DNA from: Gemmiger_A avium
GTDB lineage: Bacteria; Bacillota; Clostridia; Oscillospirales; Ruminococcaceae
Length of the DNA stretch: 47,898 bases
Assembly: GCA_019114585.1 (NCBI GenBank)
Contig: DXFE01000007.1
Coordinates: 1-47,898 of the forward strand
Reading direction: 5' to 3'
Below, piece by piece: positions 9,246 through 16,649 of this stretch. The number at the start of each line of letters is the position of its first letter. Position 1 is the stretch's first letter. The notes below the pieces were generated by a model. It was not told the DNA's origin, did not search any database, and saw only the letters and a list, made by a program, of their open reading frames with translations. Position numbers and translations under genes: made by a program.

Positions 9246-10245
9246 GAATCGCAAAGTACTGCTGTCCATTCGGGATCTGAAGCAGTATTTCCCCGTAAAG
9301 AAGACCAAGCTGCGGGAAAAGCAGCGGTATGTACGCGCCAATGATGGTATCTCGCTGGACATCTACGCCGGCGAGACCCTGGGCCTGGTAGGCGAGTCCG
9401 GCTGCGGCAAGTCCACGCTGGGCCGCACCCTGCTGCAGCTCTATCCCCAGACCGAAGGCCAGGTCATCTACCACAAGGATGGCAAGGATATCGACCTGAA
9501 GAGCCTGCCCAAGGAAGAGATGCGGGTACTGCGCAAGGATCTGCAGCTGATCTTCCAGGATCCCTACTCCTCCCTGAACCCCCGTATGACGGTGGGCCAG
9601 ATCATCGGCGAGGGCCTGGTATCCCACGGTATGTTCAAGCGCGGCGACCCGGCCATGAAGGATTACATCTTCAAGGTGATGGAAAACTGCGGCCTGGATA
9701 CCTACATGTTCGGCCGGTATCCCCATCAGTTCTCCGGCGGTCAGCGGCAGCGTATCGGCATCGCCCGCAGCCTGGCGCTGAATCCCTCCTTTGTGGTGTG
9801 TGACGAGGCGGTATCCGCTCTGGACGTGTCGATCCAGTCCCAGATCCTGAACCTGCTGTCCGACCTGAAAGAGAAGCAGAACCTGACCTACCTGTTCATC
9901 ACCCACGACCTGAGCGTTGTGAAGTACATCAGCGACCGTATCGGCGTTATGTACCTGGGCAACATGGTAGAGCTGGCCCCCACTGAGGAGCTGTTTGCCA
10001 ACACCCTGCATCCCTACACCGAAGCGCTGCTGTCGGCGATTCCGGTGGTGGATGAGGACGACAAGCGGGAGCGTATCCTGCTGGAGGGCGATATCCCCAG
10101 CCCGGTGAATCCCCCCTCCGGCTGCAAGTTCCACACCCGCTGCCGCTACTGCCAGCAGAAGTGCAAGGAAGAAGTTCCTGAGTGGGTCGATGTGGGCAAC
10201 AACCACTTTGTGGCCTGCCACTTCCCCCTGAAACACAAGGAGTGA
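9235..10245 (+). CDS. oppF: Oligopeptide ABC transporter ATPase, OppF type
   Basis: The second ATPase of the heterodimer, 336 residues. Walker A is GESGCGKS at 53-60, the signature is SGGQRQR from 167, and the Walker B aspartate is D190 with catalytic E191. The next residues are AVSALDVS, where most relatives have PTSALDVS; this is a tolerated variant. The C-terminal extension carries C297, C303, C306 and C310 in the same spacing as OppD, so both ATPases may hold a cluster. ATG 9235 lies 11 bases inside oppD with only a weak ribosome site (GGCGGTGAG), so it is probably translated by coupling to oppD. Confidence 0.95.
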
Positions 10246-10252
10246 GATTGCC

Positions 10253-10459
10253 ATGCTGTTTGGGAAAAAGATCAACCGGGTTCTGAACGTCCGCAAGGCG
10301 GAAGAGCGCTTTGAAAAGGAACGTGAAGAACTGCCTTTGGAAAAAGGTGACCGGCTGGCCATGATCCTGGCTGCCCTGGCGGTGTTTATACCGGTACTGA
10401 TCGGCGTGCTGGCCGTATTCTTACTGGTGCTTTACCTGTTTTTCTTCCGGTTTCTGTAA
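10253..10459 (+). CDS. Small membrane protein at the end of the opp operon
   Basis: A 68-residue protein that I do not recognise. The first half is strongly charged (RKAEERFEKEREELPLEKGD), helical and probably cytoplasmic. The second half is one long hydrophobic stretch (about residues 35-66), enough for one long or two short membrane helices, ending FFFRFL. ATG 10253 is 7 bases after the oppF stop, and the AAGGAG at the end of oppF serves as its ribosome site. A strong terminator follows, so it belongs to the opp operon. It may be a small accessory subunit or stabiliser of the transporter; that is inference from position only. Confidence 0.75.
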   Translation: MLFGKKINRVLNVRKAEERFEKEREELPLEKGDRLAMILAALAVFIPVLIGVLAVFLLVLYLFFFRFL

Positions 10460-10517
10460 TGCCGGAAACTGCGCATGCGCGCAGTAATACATCCCATTCC
10501 AATCTGTCCCAAATGAT

Positions 10518-10549
10518 AAGGACGCCGGTCTTTGGACCGGCGTCCTTTT
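10518..10549 (+). terminator. Terminator of the opp operon
   Basis: 13-bp perfect stem (10518-10530 with 10535-10547), TTTG loop and a TTTT tail. Confidence 0.85.
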
Positions 10550-10570
10550 GTTATATCGCTATGAAGACGC

Positions 10571-10607
10571 CAAACGCGCCGGGGCTGTGCAGGCCCCGGC
10601 GCGTTTG
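10571..10607 (-). terminator. Hairpin downstream of the zinc-ribbon gene
   Basis: A perfect 15-bp inverted repeat (10571-10585 with 10593-10607) with a 7-base loop. It lies 76 bases beyond the stop of the minus-strand gene at 10684. It lacks a good T run on either strand, so it is at best a weak terminator or an RNA 3' end stabiliser. Confidence 0.4.
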
Positions 10608-10659
10608 GTAAATTTATCTGGTTCGTTGTACAGCACACGGACAGGCCGTGATCTCATGC

Positions 10660-10674
10660 GGTATACTGGTATCA
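10660..10674 (+). repeat. 15-bp direct repeat, copy 1
   Basis: GGTATACTGGTATCA occurs here and again exactly at 12754-12768. The second copy includes the -10 box of the hydrolase promoter. This copy lies just beyond the end of the zinc-ribbon gene and is followed by AGGAGG, but no real plus-strand gene follows. Confidence 0.6.
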
Positions 10675-10683
10675 GGAGGACGG

Positions 10684-11388
10684 TCAGGTGTGGAAACGCC
10701 GCCGGAATTCCTCCCGCAGGCGGGGCCGCAGCCGTACAATCAGCAGGAACACTGCTGCCACGAGCCCGGCCGCTGCCGCAATTACCGACCAGCCGGGCCG
10801 ATAGGTTCCGGCAATGAACAGATCAATCAACGCTTCCAGCGCCAGCAGCCAGACAATCAGGAGCAGGAAGAACACCCCGCCGATGGTCAGGCGGGAACCG
10901 TGCCGGGCGATCAGCGCCCCCAGAACCGCCCCCAGCGCCCCGGTGAGCACCAGAATCGGCAAGGCCAGACGGGTCAGCCAGACCCAGCCATCGGTAAGCG
11001 CCGCAATCAGAACCAGAAGACCAGCGGCGGCCGCCAGATCGGCCAGCAGATGCACCGGTACCGGCAGCCTTTGCACCAGCAGCGGCAGAGCCGCCCACAC
11101 CCACAGGGTCAGGGCTGCGCCGGCCACATACAGCGCCCAGGGCACACTGGGGAAGAAGGCCAGCCCGTTGATCAGCCCGCAGCAGACCGCTGCCGAGGCC
11201 AGCATCCCTGTGAGCAGCCAGCCCACACTGCGCCGGTCTACTGGTTCCACCTCCCGCCGGACCAGCGGGAACGGCGGCGTTGCGTTTTCATCCACCGGGC
11301 ACCGGGGATTGATCACCGGCGTGCCGCACAGCGGACAGCTTCGGGCACTTGCGTCCAGCTCCACCCCGCAATTCACACAATACGACAT
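10684..11388 (-). CDS. Zinc-ribbon multi-pass membrane protein (DUF6320-like)
   Basis: A 234-residue protein. The N-terminus is a zinc ribbon with C4-x2-C7 and C18-x2-C21 (SYCVNCG ... SCPLCG). A Pro-rich linker leads to about six hydrophobic helices from residue 55 to about 217, and the C-terminus is basic (RPRLREEFRRRFHT). It lies 6 bases after the acyltransferase gene and is surely co-transcribed with it. This arrangement of a DUF6320-type membrane protein next to a condensation-fold acyltransferase recurs in Clostridia as far as I recall. It might anchor the acyltransferase to the membrane or handle its lipid product, but no function is established from sequence. Confidence 0.75.
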   Translation of the reverse strand: MSYCVNCGVELDASARSCPLCGTPVINPRCPVDENATPPFPLVRREVEPVDRRSVGWLLTGMLASAAVCCGLINGLAFFPSVPWALYVAGAALTLWVWAALPLLVQRLPVPVHLLADLAAAAGLLVLIAALTDGWVWLTRLALPILVLTGALGAVLGALIARHGSRLTIGGVFFLLLIVWLLALEALIDLFIAGTYRPGWSVIAAAAGLVAAVFLLIVRLRPRLREEFRRRFHT

Positions 11389-11394
11389 GATTCC

Positions 11395-12672
11395 TCAATC
11401 CTTTCTGTTGGAGAGTATCTTCACCGGTACACCTTCCTTTACCAGCCAGCGGAAGAAATCCCGTTCCAGGTTTGCTTCTTTCATGGTGCCGGAAAAGCTG
11501 ATGGCCAGGGTATCGCCCATGCTGATAGCCGCGCAGTTGGTGCGGCCGGAGTAGGACTGCCCCAGGATCATCTCGGTGCGCAGGATGTGTTCCTGCATGG
11601 CGGCCGGGATCTGGAACACACCCGGATTGGTAAAGGTGGCCGAATAGGGCCGCTCGCCCAGCATGCGGAATCCGGTGGCCATGCCCCAGTTTTTCAGCGG
11701 ACGGGGGATCAGCCGCAGAAGCGGCGAACGCTGCAGGCTTACGTTCTGGGTAATATAGGCCTGCATCTCCTGCCGGTTGATGTGCAGCCGCATATAGTGA
11801 TGCACCTGCGCCGCGATCTCCTCAAATGTATAGTCGCCCAGTTCCGGATCAATAAATGGGCGGGTGGTCAGGATGAAGTTCCGCAGTGTTTTGCTGGGGA
11901 ACCAGGGCCGCAGATTGATGGGAATCACCAGCGCCACCGGACGCTCCTTCCGGCGCCCTTCGCTGCGCTGGCGGACAATCAGCGCCTGAATCAGCCCGGC
12001 AGCCAGGAACTCTGTAATGGACACCCCATACCGCTTGGCCGCAGCACGAACCTTTTCCACCGGGATCAGGCCCATGATCACGTTCAGGGTGTAGAAGGGT
12101 TCCGGCGTTCCGGTGTAGTTATAGGCCGGGCCGGCTTTCAGGCTGCGCCGCGACCGAGAGGTGGCGTAACGGGGATAGGCATCCTCCCATTCCTCGGGAT
12201 CGGGCGGCTGTGCCGGATCCAGCACACCGTCGGTACAGGGTACCTCCACGCCGGTCTGGCGCAGGTATTCCGCCGTCAGCGTTTTCAGGAACACCAGCGC
12301 CCCGGCCCCGTCCGCCAATGCATGGAACAGTTCAATGGAGATGCGCGACTCGTAGTAGAAAATCCGCAGCAGCCGGTCCCGGGAAGAAAACCGGATGGGC
12401 TGGCAGGGATTGGCGATGTCCGGTTCCACCTGCGGTAAAAAAGACGGATCCGCGTCAAAGTAGTACCAGAACACGCCCCGCCGCAGCCGCACCTGCAAGC
12501 CGGGAAACCGGGGCATCACCCGGTCAGCCGCTTTCTGCAGCCGCTGCGGGTCTACCGGGGCATCCATCACCACCGAGAATCGGTACACCGCCGAGTAATC
12601 GTCCCGCTGAATGGCCGAATACACCATACCTGCATTATCCAGCCGGTACCAGCCCTGTGCAGGTTTTGCCAT
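11395..12672 (-). CDS. Condensation-fold acyltransferase (alcohol acetyltransferase-like)
   Basis: A 425-residue protein of the BAHD/condensation/wax-ester-synthase superfamily. The catalytic HxxxDG motif is H117-A-L-A-D121-G (FHALADGAG), and the second block of the fold is near VALVIPINLRPWFPS. These enzymes move an acyl group from CoA or a carrier to a hydroxyl or amine; the substrates here are unknown. No carrier or adenylation domain is nearby, so a nonribosomal peptide role is unlikely and modification of a lipid or alcohol is more plausible. The start is ATG 12672; an upstream ATG at 12741 lies within the promoter and is rejected. It forms an operon with the DUF6320-like gene and diverges from an esterase-like hydrolase. 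Confidence 0.82.
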   Translation of the reverse strand: MAKPAQGWYRLDNAGMVYSAIQRDDYSAVYRFSVVMDAPVDPQRLQKAADRVMPRFPGLQVRLRRGVFWYYFDADPSFLPQVEPDIANPCQPIRFSSRDRLLRIFYYESRISIELFHALADGAGALVFLKTLTAEYLRQTGVEVPCTDGVLDPAQPPDPEEWEDAYPRYATSRSRRSLKAGPAYNYTGTPEPFYTLNVIMGLIPVEKVRAAAKRYGVSITEFLAAGLIQALIVRQRSEGRRKERPVALVIPINLRPWFPSKTLRNFILTTRPFIDPELGDYTFEEIAAQVHHYMRLHINRQEMQAYITQNVSLQRSPLLRLIPRPLKNWGMATGFRMLGERPYSATFTNPGVFQIPAAMQEHILRTEMILGQSYSGRTNCAAISMGDTLAISFSGTMKEANLERDFFRWLVKEGVPVKILSNRKD

Positions 12673-12706
12673 CTGCCTCAGGCCCCCTTTATGTATCTTT
12701 ACCTGT

Positions 12707-12735
12707 ATTGTAGCATTCCGGCCCGGCAAGAGCAA
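12707..12735 (-). promoter_or_regulatory. Promoter of the acyltransferase operon
   Basis: On the minus strand TTGCTC (12735-12730), 17 bases, TACAAT (12712-12707), about 35 bases before the start codon. The divergent hydrolase promoter (TATACT at 12756-12761) is only about 20 bases away, so the two directions could share one control region. Confidence 0.6.
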
Positions 12736-12753
12736 TTCCACCGCCGAATTTGT

Positions 12754-12768
12754 GGTATACTGGTATCA
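12754..12768 (+). promoter_or_regulatory. 15-bp direct repeat, copy 2, with the -10 box of the hydrolase gene
   Basis: GGTATACTGGTATCA, identical to 10660-10674. TATACT at 12756-12761 is a plausible -10 box; the -35 region is poor, suggesting activation or weak expression. Confidence 0.45.
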
Positions 12769-12815
12769 TATTCATTGCCTGCTGCACGCGGGCCCGCCGT
12801 AAGGGAGAAAATCTT

Positions 12816-13808
12816 ATGGAAAACAACAACAGCTTCAACAACACCGCCGACAATACCCGGGGAGGGCTGCATATCCCCATGCCCCGCTTCAGCGAATCCA
12901 ACCCGGCCGACCAGGCCATGACCAGCGCCATGATGAAGGTACTGCGCTCGGTACGGTCAGCCGCCTCCCCTGCCCCGGCCAGCCCCACGGAACTGGAGCG
13001 CCAGCGCCGCAGCCAGCATGTGCTGGGCCGTCTGGCCTCGCCGCTGCTGGGGCTGAGCTGGGAGCCCTTTGATCTGAAAGGCATGCCCGCTGCCTGGGTA
13101 CGGCCGGAACGCGGCCACGATCCCCGCAAGGTGGTACTGTACTGCCACGGCGGCGGCTACACCAGCGGCAGCCTGGACTATTCCCGGGTGCTGGCTTCCA
13201 AGGTAGCCAACCGCACCGGGTACGAGGTGCTCTGCTTTGAATACCGGCTGGCACCGGAGCATCCCTACCCCGCTGCCCGGGAGGATGCCCTGAAAGCCTG
13301 GGACTACCTGATGCTGCTGGGCTACGGCGCCCGGGACGTGGTGCTGATGGGAGATTCCGCCGGCGGCAACCTGGCCCTGGTGCTGACGCTGCTTCTGCGG
13401 GACGCCCACCGCCAGCTGCCCCGCCGTCTGGTGCTCTTTTCGCCCTGGACCGATATGACCCTGAGCGGCGAATCCTACGAGCGCTGTGCCGCTTCTGACC
13501 CTTCTCTGACTGCCAACTACATGCAGGCCACACGGGACGCCTACGCCCCCGGCCTGGACTGGCGTGATCCGATGCTGTCCCCCCTGTTTGGTGATTTTAC
13601 CGGGTTTCCCCCGGTGATGATCCAGGTGGGATCGCAGGAGATTCTGTTCGACGACTCTGCCCGGCTGCATGAGCGGCTGCTGGCGCAGGGTATCCCCTGC
13701 CGCATGGAATGCTGGGAAGATCTGTGGCATGTGTTCCAGATGTTCCCCCTCAAGCAGTCTGACCGAGCAATCGGCCATGTGGCGGACTTCCTGCTGGAAC
13801 TGTTCTGA
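12816..13808 (+). CDS. Alpha/beta hydrolase of the hormone-sensitive-lipase (Abhydrolase_3) type
   Basis: A 330-residue cytoplasmic esterase or deacetylase. The oxyanion motif is HGGG at 111-114. The nucleophile is S181 in GDSAGGN, the acid is probably D279 (EILFDDS) and the base is H305 (DLWHVFQMF). A lid-like N-terminal segment covers about residues 1-60. ATG 12816 is 8 bases after AAGGGAG. It is divergent from the acyltransferase operon, and opposing acylation and deacylation functions are tempting, though the substrate is unknown. It converges on the CotH operon and shares its terminator. Confidence 0.92.
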   Translation: MENNNSFNNTADNTRGGLHIPMPRFSESNPADQAMTSAMMKVLRSVRSAASPAPASPTELERQRRSQHVLGRLASPLLGLSWEPFDLKGMPAAWVRPERGHDPRKVVLYCHGGGYTSGSLDYSRVLASKVANRTGYEVLCFEYRLAPEHPYPAAREDALKAWDYLMLLGYGARDVVLMGDSAGGNLALVLTLLLRDAHRQLPRRLVLFSPWTDMTLSGESYERCAASDPSLTANYMQATRDAYAPGLDWRDPMLSPLFGDFTGFPPVMIQVGSQEILFDDSARLHERLLAQGIPCRMECWEDLWHVFQMFPLKQSDRAIGHVADFLLELF

Positions 13809-13828
13809 TCCAATCCCGCGCTTACGCA

Positions 13829-13860
13829 AAAGGCCCCATGCCGTCTGGCATGGGGCCTTT
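13829..13860. terminator. Bidirectional terminator between the hydrolase and the CotH operon
   Basis: 14-bp perfect stem (13829-13842 with 13847-13860) with a 4-base loop and T-rich flanks on both strands. It closes the SigI-CotH operon from the other side. Confidence 0.85.
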
Positions 13861-13861
13861 A

Positions 13862-15262
13862 TTATTTTACTCCGTCCGCCAGATCGGCGATCTCGCCCAT
13901 ATCCGGCAGCCAGACGGAACTGCCGTCCACAAAGGCGCTGCTGTCCTCGGTCTGGCCGCGTATAGTAGAGGGGATGGTGCCTTCCAGCTGGCCGCGGGCA
14001 CTCTCTGCCCGCAGCAGGCAGAAATCGGTGATGGTCTGCACACCGGTGAGAAAATCCTCGTAGGAGCAAAACGCGGTGGGGTCCTGCCGCACATAGGGGG
14101 CAATCATCTCCCGGGTGCGGGCCACCAGCGTTTCAAAATGGCCGCCCTCAAAATACTCGGTCAGGAACCGGTCGAACTGTTCGTGATACAGGGCAAAGAT
14201 ATCGTTCTGCAGCATCAGATTGTGGTAGAGCGGACGGTTTCGGGCGGTTTCGCCAGGAGTATCGATGGGCCAGTTGATGTACAGGGTGGAATCGTTGATC
14301 GGGTCCGGCATACCCAGAGAATAGGTGGCAAAGGCAAGGTTATAGTCCCAGGGCAGCATCTGCAGCACGCCGTCTTCTTCATAGAGGAAATAGTTGTGGC
14401 CCGTGCGGCCCAGATAACCGTCCAGATTTACTACAAACACCTGCACCACAAAGTACCGAACCACTTCGTCGATGTCCACGGCCTGTTTCAGGTTCTGCCC
14501 GCTGTCCAGGATTTTCAGCGACTCGATCAGGCGGGCCTTGTCTTCGTCGCTCACCGGAAATTTGGCGTTGCGGAAGATGTTATCATAATCCGTCGGATCG
14601 TTTGTGGTGTAGCGCAGGGCCACGTCGGCGTTTTCATCGTTCAGCGAGCGGTAATCCGGCTTATACAGCTGCCCGTGGCCGCTGCCGAAATTGCGCCGGG
14701 CAAAGGCCTCCTCCGGTTCTTCCACCGCCAGAAACAGCCCCCAGTCCTGCCCGTTCACCTTCACCCACACATAGCTGCACAGGGGCGAGGGCACCTCCAT
14801 AAAGGCCATCATGTCATAGGCCAGGAAGTTTTTCAGGTAGCTGTTGTCCTGAAAGGCCGCATCCAGGCTGAATTTATCCAGTCCGTGGTAGCTGCCGGAG
14901 GTGTAGTGGTCGAACTCCAGTTTCAGGCTGTACCGTTCCAGGCCGTAGTCGCTTACCAGCCGGCGGGAGTTGTTCCCCTTGACCCGGATGCCTACCCGGG
15001 AGAAGCGCTCCCCGTCGATCACCAGGTCACAGGGGCTGTATTCCTCCCGGTCGGCGCCGGCCAGGAAGCCCTCCCAGTCCTCGTGGAAGATTTCCAGCGT
15101 GTGCACCCGCCCTGCATCAAATAACCGCCGGGTGTATTCCGGGACGGTGTAGGCCGGGGTGATCAGGCCCAGGGCTTCCCCTTTTGCCAGCAGCACCGCG
15201 GCCGCCAGGGCCAGCGCCGCCGCCAGCAGGCAGATCCGGTCGATGTGTTTCGATCGCAGCAT
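13862..15262 (-). CDS. cotH: CotH-type secreted-protein kinase
   Basis: A 466-residue CotH kinase-family protein. One N-terminal hydrophobic helix (about 8-30) is a signal or anchor, so the catalytic part faces outward. Kinase-like landmarks are YSLKLEF, NFLAYDMMAFMEVPSPLCSYV, LFLAVEEPEE, the catalytic-loop-like D281 in NLDGYLGRTGHNY, and the metal-binding D306 in LPWDYNLAF. CotH of Bacillus phosphorylates serines in repetitive spore-coat proteins. Here it is last in the SigI operon, 1 base after the DUF4956 gene. Its likeliest local substrates are the D-S-[G/A]-Y tails of the two RsgI-like proteins in the same operon; that is inference. Confidence 0.9.
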   Translation of the reverse strand: MLRSKHIDRICLLAAALALAAAVLLAKGEALGLITPAYTVPEYTRRLFDAGRVHTLEIFHEDWEGFLAGADREEYSPCDLVIDGERFSRVGIRVKGNNSRRLVSDYGLERYSLKLEFDHYTSGSYHGLDKFSLDAAFQDNSYLKNFLAYDMMAFMEVPSPLCSYVWVKVNGQDWGLFLAVEEPEEAFARRNFGSGHGQLYKPDYRSLNDENADVALRYTTNDPTDYDNIFRNAKFPVSDEDKARLIESLKILDSGQNLKQAVDIDEVVRYFVVQVFVVNLDGYLGRTGHNYFLYEEDGVLQMLPWDYNLAFATYSLGMPDPINDSTLYINWPIDTPGETARNRPLYHNLMLQNDIFALYHEQFDRFLTEYFEGGHFETLVARTREMIAPYVRQDPTAFCSYEDFLTGVQTITDFCLLRAESARGQLEGTIPSTIRGQTEDSSAFVDGSSVWLPDMGEIADLADGVK

Positions 15263-15263
15263 A

Positions 15264-15941
15264 TCAGTTCATGTAATCCCCGTTGTAGGCCACCAGCACC
15301 GTGTGTTCCACCCCGGGCAGGGCGGCCAGATCGTTGATGAAGCCGGTATCCTCGCTTTTCAGCCGGATCTCCCAGTTCAGCTCGATCCGGCCCGGTTCCA
15401 CCGTCTTGCTTTTCAGGCTCAGGCGGGCGGCATGCTGCTGCACAAACTGCCGGGCGGCTGTTTCCGCCGCGGCATCGGCGCAGTGCAGCACCAGGATGTA
15501 GGGCTGGGCATGGCTGCGGAAACCGGAAAATCCGGCCAGCACCGCCCCGATGAACAGGCTGCCTGCCACCGCCAGCGGGATGAATCCTGCCGCCAGCACG
15601 ATGCCCGCCGCAATGGCCCAGAACAGGAATGCAATGTCCGAGGGGTCCTTAATAGCGGTGCGGAACCGCACAATGGACAGCGCACCCACCATGCCCAGGC
15701 TTAGCACCACATTACTGGTGACCGCCAGAATCAGCAGGCTGGTGATCATGGTCAGGGCGATCAGGGTCACCCCAAAGCTGGCGGAGTACAGCACCCCCGC
15801 ATAGCAGCGCTTATAGATATAGAAGATGAACAGCCCCACCGCAAAGGCCAGGCCCAGTGCCAGCGCCATATCCGCCGGGGGGACGGCGTTCACTTCCTCC
15901 AGAAACCCGGATTTGAAGATATCCTGAAAATTGAAAGGCAT
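15264..15941 (-). CDS. DUF4956 membrane protein
   Basis: A 225-residue protein with about four helices in residues 24-135. The family hallmark GALSIVRFRTAIKDPSD lies between helices three and four. The C-terminal soluble part (about 145-225) is a small alpha/beta domain ending in a hydrophobic strand (HTVLVAYNGDYMN). The ribosome site GAGGAGG is 3 bases before the ATG and overlaps the stop of the VTC gene. DUF4956 proteins are habitually encoded beside VTC-domain and CotH genes, as here. A role as membrane partner, channel or anchor for the polymerase is a reasonable inference, but none is established. Confidence 0.9.
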   Translation of the reverse strand: MPFNFQDIFKSGFLEEVNAVPPADMALALGLAFAVGLFIFYIYKRCYAGVLYSASFGVTLIALTMITSLLILAVTSNVVLSLGMVGALSIVRFRTAIKDPSDIAFLFWAIAAGIVLAAGFIPLAVAGSLFIGAVLAGFSGFRSHAQPYILVLHCADAAAETAARQFVQQHAARLSLKSKTVEPGRIELNWEIRLKSEDTGFINDLAALPGVEHTVLVAYNGDYMN

Positions 15942-15950
15942 GGTTCCTCC

Positions 15951-16649
15951 TCAGTCGTACCGGCGGCAGGCGGCGTATTTGGAAAACGCCTCGGCCCGCC
16001 CGCGGGGCAGCTGCACCGCCAGCCGCGCCAGCTCCGGCAGAAAATCGTCGTATTTGACCTCCAGCACCGTCTGACCGGGGGCCATGGGGATATGGGGCAG
16101 CGCCGGGTCTAAAAAGCGGGACAGGTCCATCCCGGCGCGCAGATTACGGTCCAGGGTAATGCGCAGATTCCCCGGCGCCCAGAGAAAGGCCTCCCGGTCG
16201 TAGGTCACGATCCGGCGGGGGGCCAGCCGCTGCCCCTGCATCTTGCTGTACAGCTCGATCAGCAGGCTGTCGCCGCTTTCCAGCAGAAAGCCGATATCGC
16301 CTGCCAGCAGCTGCTGCACCTGCCCGGCGGTGAGCCGGGCGCTGCGCTTACCGCACAGGCCGCTGGTCTTGATCTTTTTCTCCAGCCGCACAAAGCCGGT
16401 ATCTTCGCCGTAATACCGCAGCCGGAATTTTTCCCGCCGGTCGGTACCGTCCAGCTTTTCCCGCAGAACCCGGTCGCCAGGGGTGTCAAAGTACAGGCTG
16501 CTTACCCGGTATACCCCGGAGGGTCCGGCGTGAGGGTCCCGGCCAAACAGCCGCGCCAGGCGCTGGCTCATGGCCCGGTCCTCCGCCGGGGAAATACAAC
16601 TCTTGATCTCATGGCGCAGCCGCAGCGGGGTGCGCGCGTCAGTCGTCAT
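15951..16649 (-). CDS. VTC-domain protein (polyphosphate-polymerase-like)
   Basis: A 232-residue stand-alone VTC tunnel domain, related to the yeast vacuolar transporter chaperone catalytic core that makes polyphosphate from ATP. The basic and acidic tunnel residues are in place: RHEIK, YRVSSLYFDT, KFRLRYY, LEKKIKTSGLCGKRS, RRIVTYDREAF, LRITLDRN and VLEVKYDDFLP. There is no SPX domain or membrane helix, so the DUF4956 partner may supply the membrane link. The ATG at 16649 overlaps the end of the lipoprotein gene by 11 bases. An in-frame ATG at 16796 would add a Thr-rich segment that is only the repeat region read in another frame, and is rejected. Confidence 0.88.
   Translation of the reverse strand: MTTDARTPLRLRHEIKSCISPAEDRAMSQRLARLFGRDPHAGPSGVYRVSSLYFDTPGDRVLREKLDGTDRREKFRLRYYGEDTGFVRLEKKIKTSGLCGKRSARLTAGQVQQLLAGDIGFLLESGDSLLIELYSKMQGQRLAPRRIVTYDREAFLWAPGNLRITLDRNLRAGMDLSRFLDPALPHIPMAPGQTVLEVKYDDFLPELARLAVQLPRGRAEAFSKYAACRRYD

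Noticed and set aside
10648..12438. A plus-strand open frame of nearly 600 codons across the zinc-ribbon and acyltransferase genes
   Set aside because: The minus-strand genes have a zinc ribbon, a catalytic HxxxDG motif, promoters and ribosome sites. The plus frame is Gln/Pro/Arg-rich noise, even though an AGGAGG happens to precede it.
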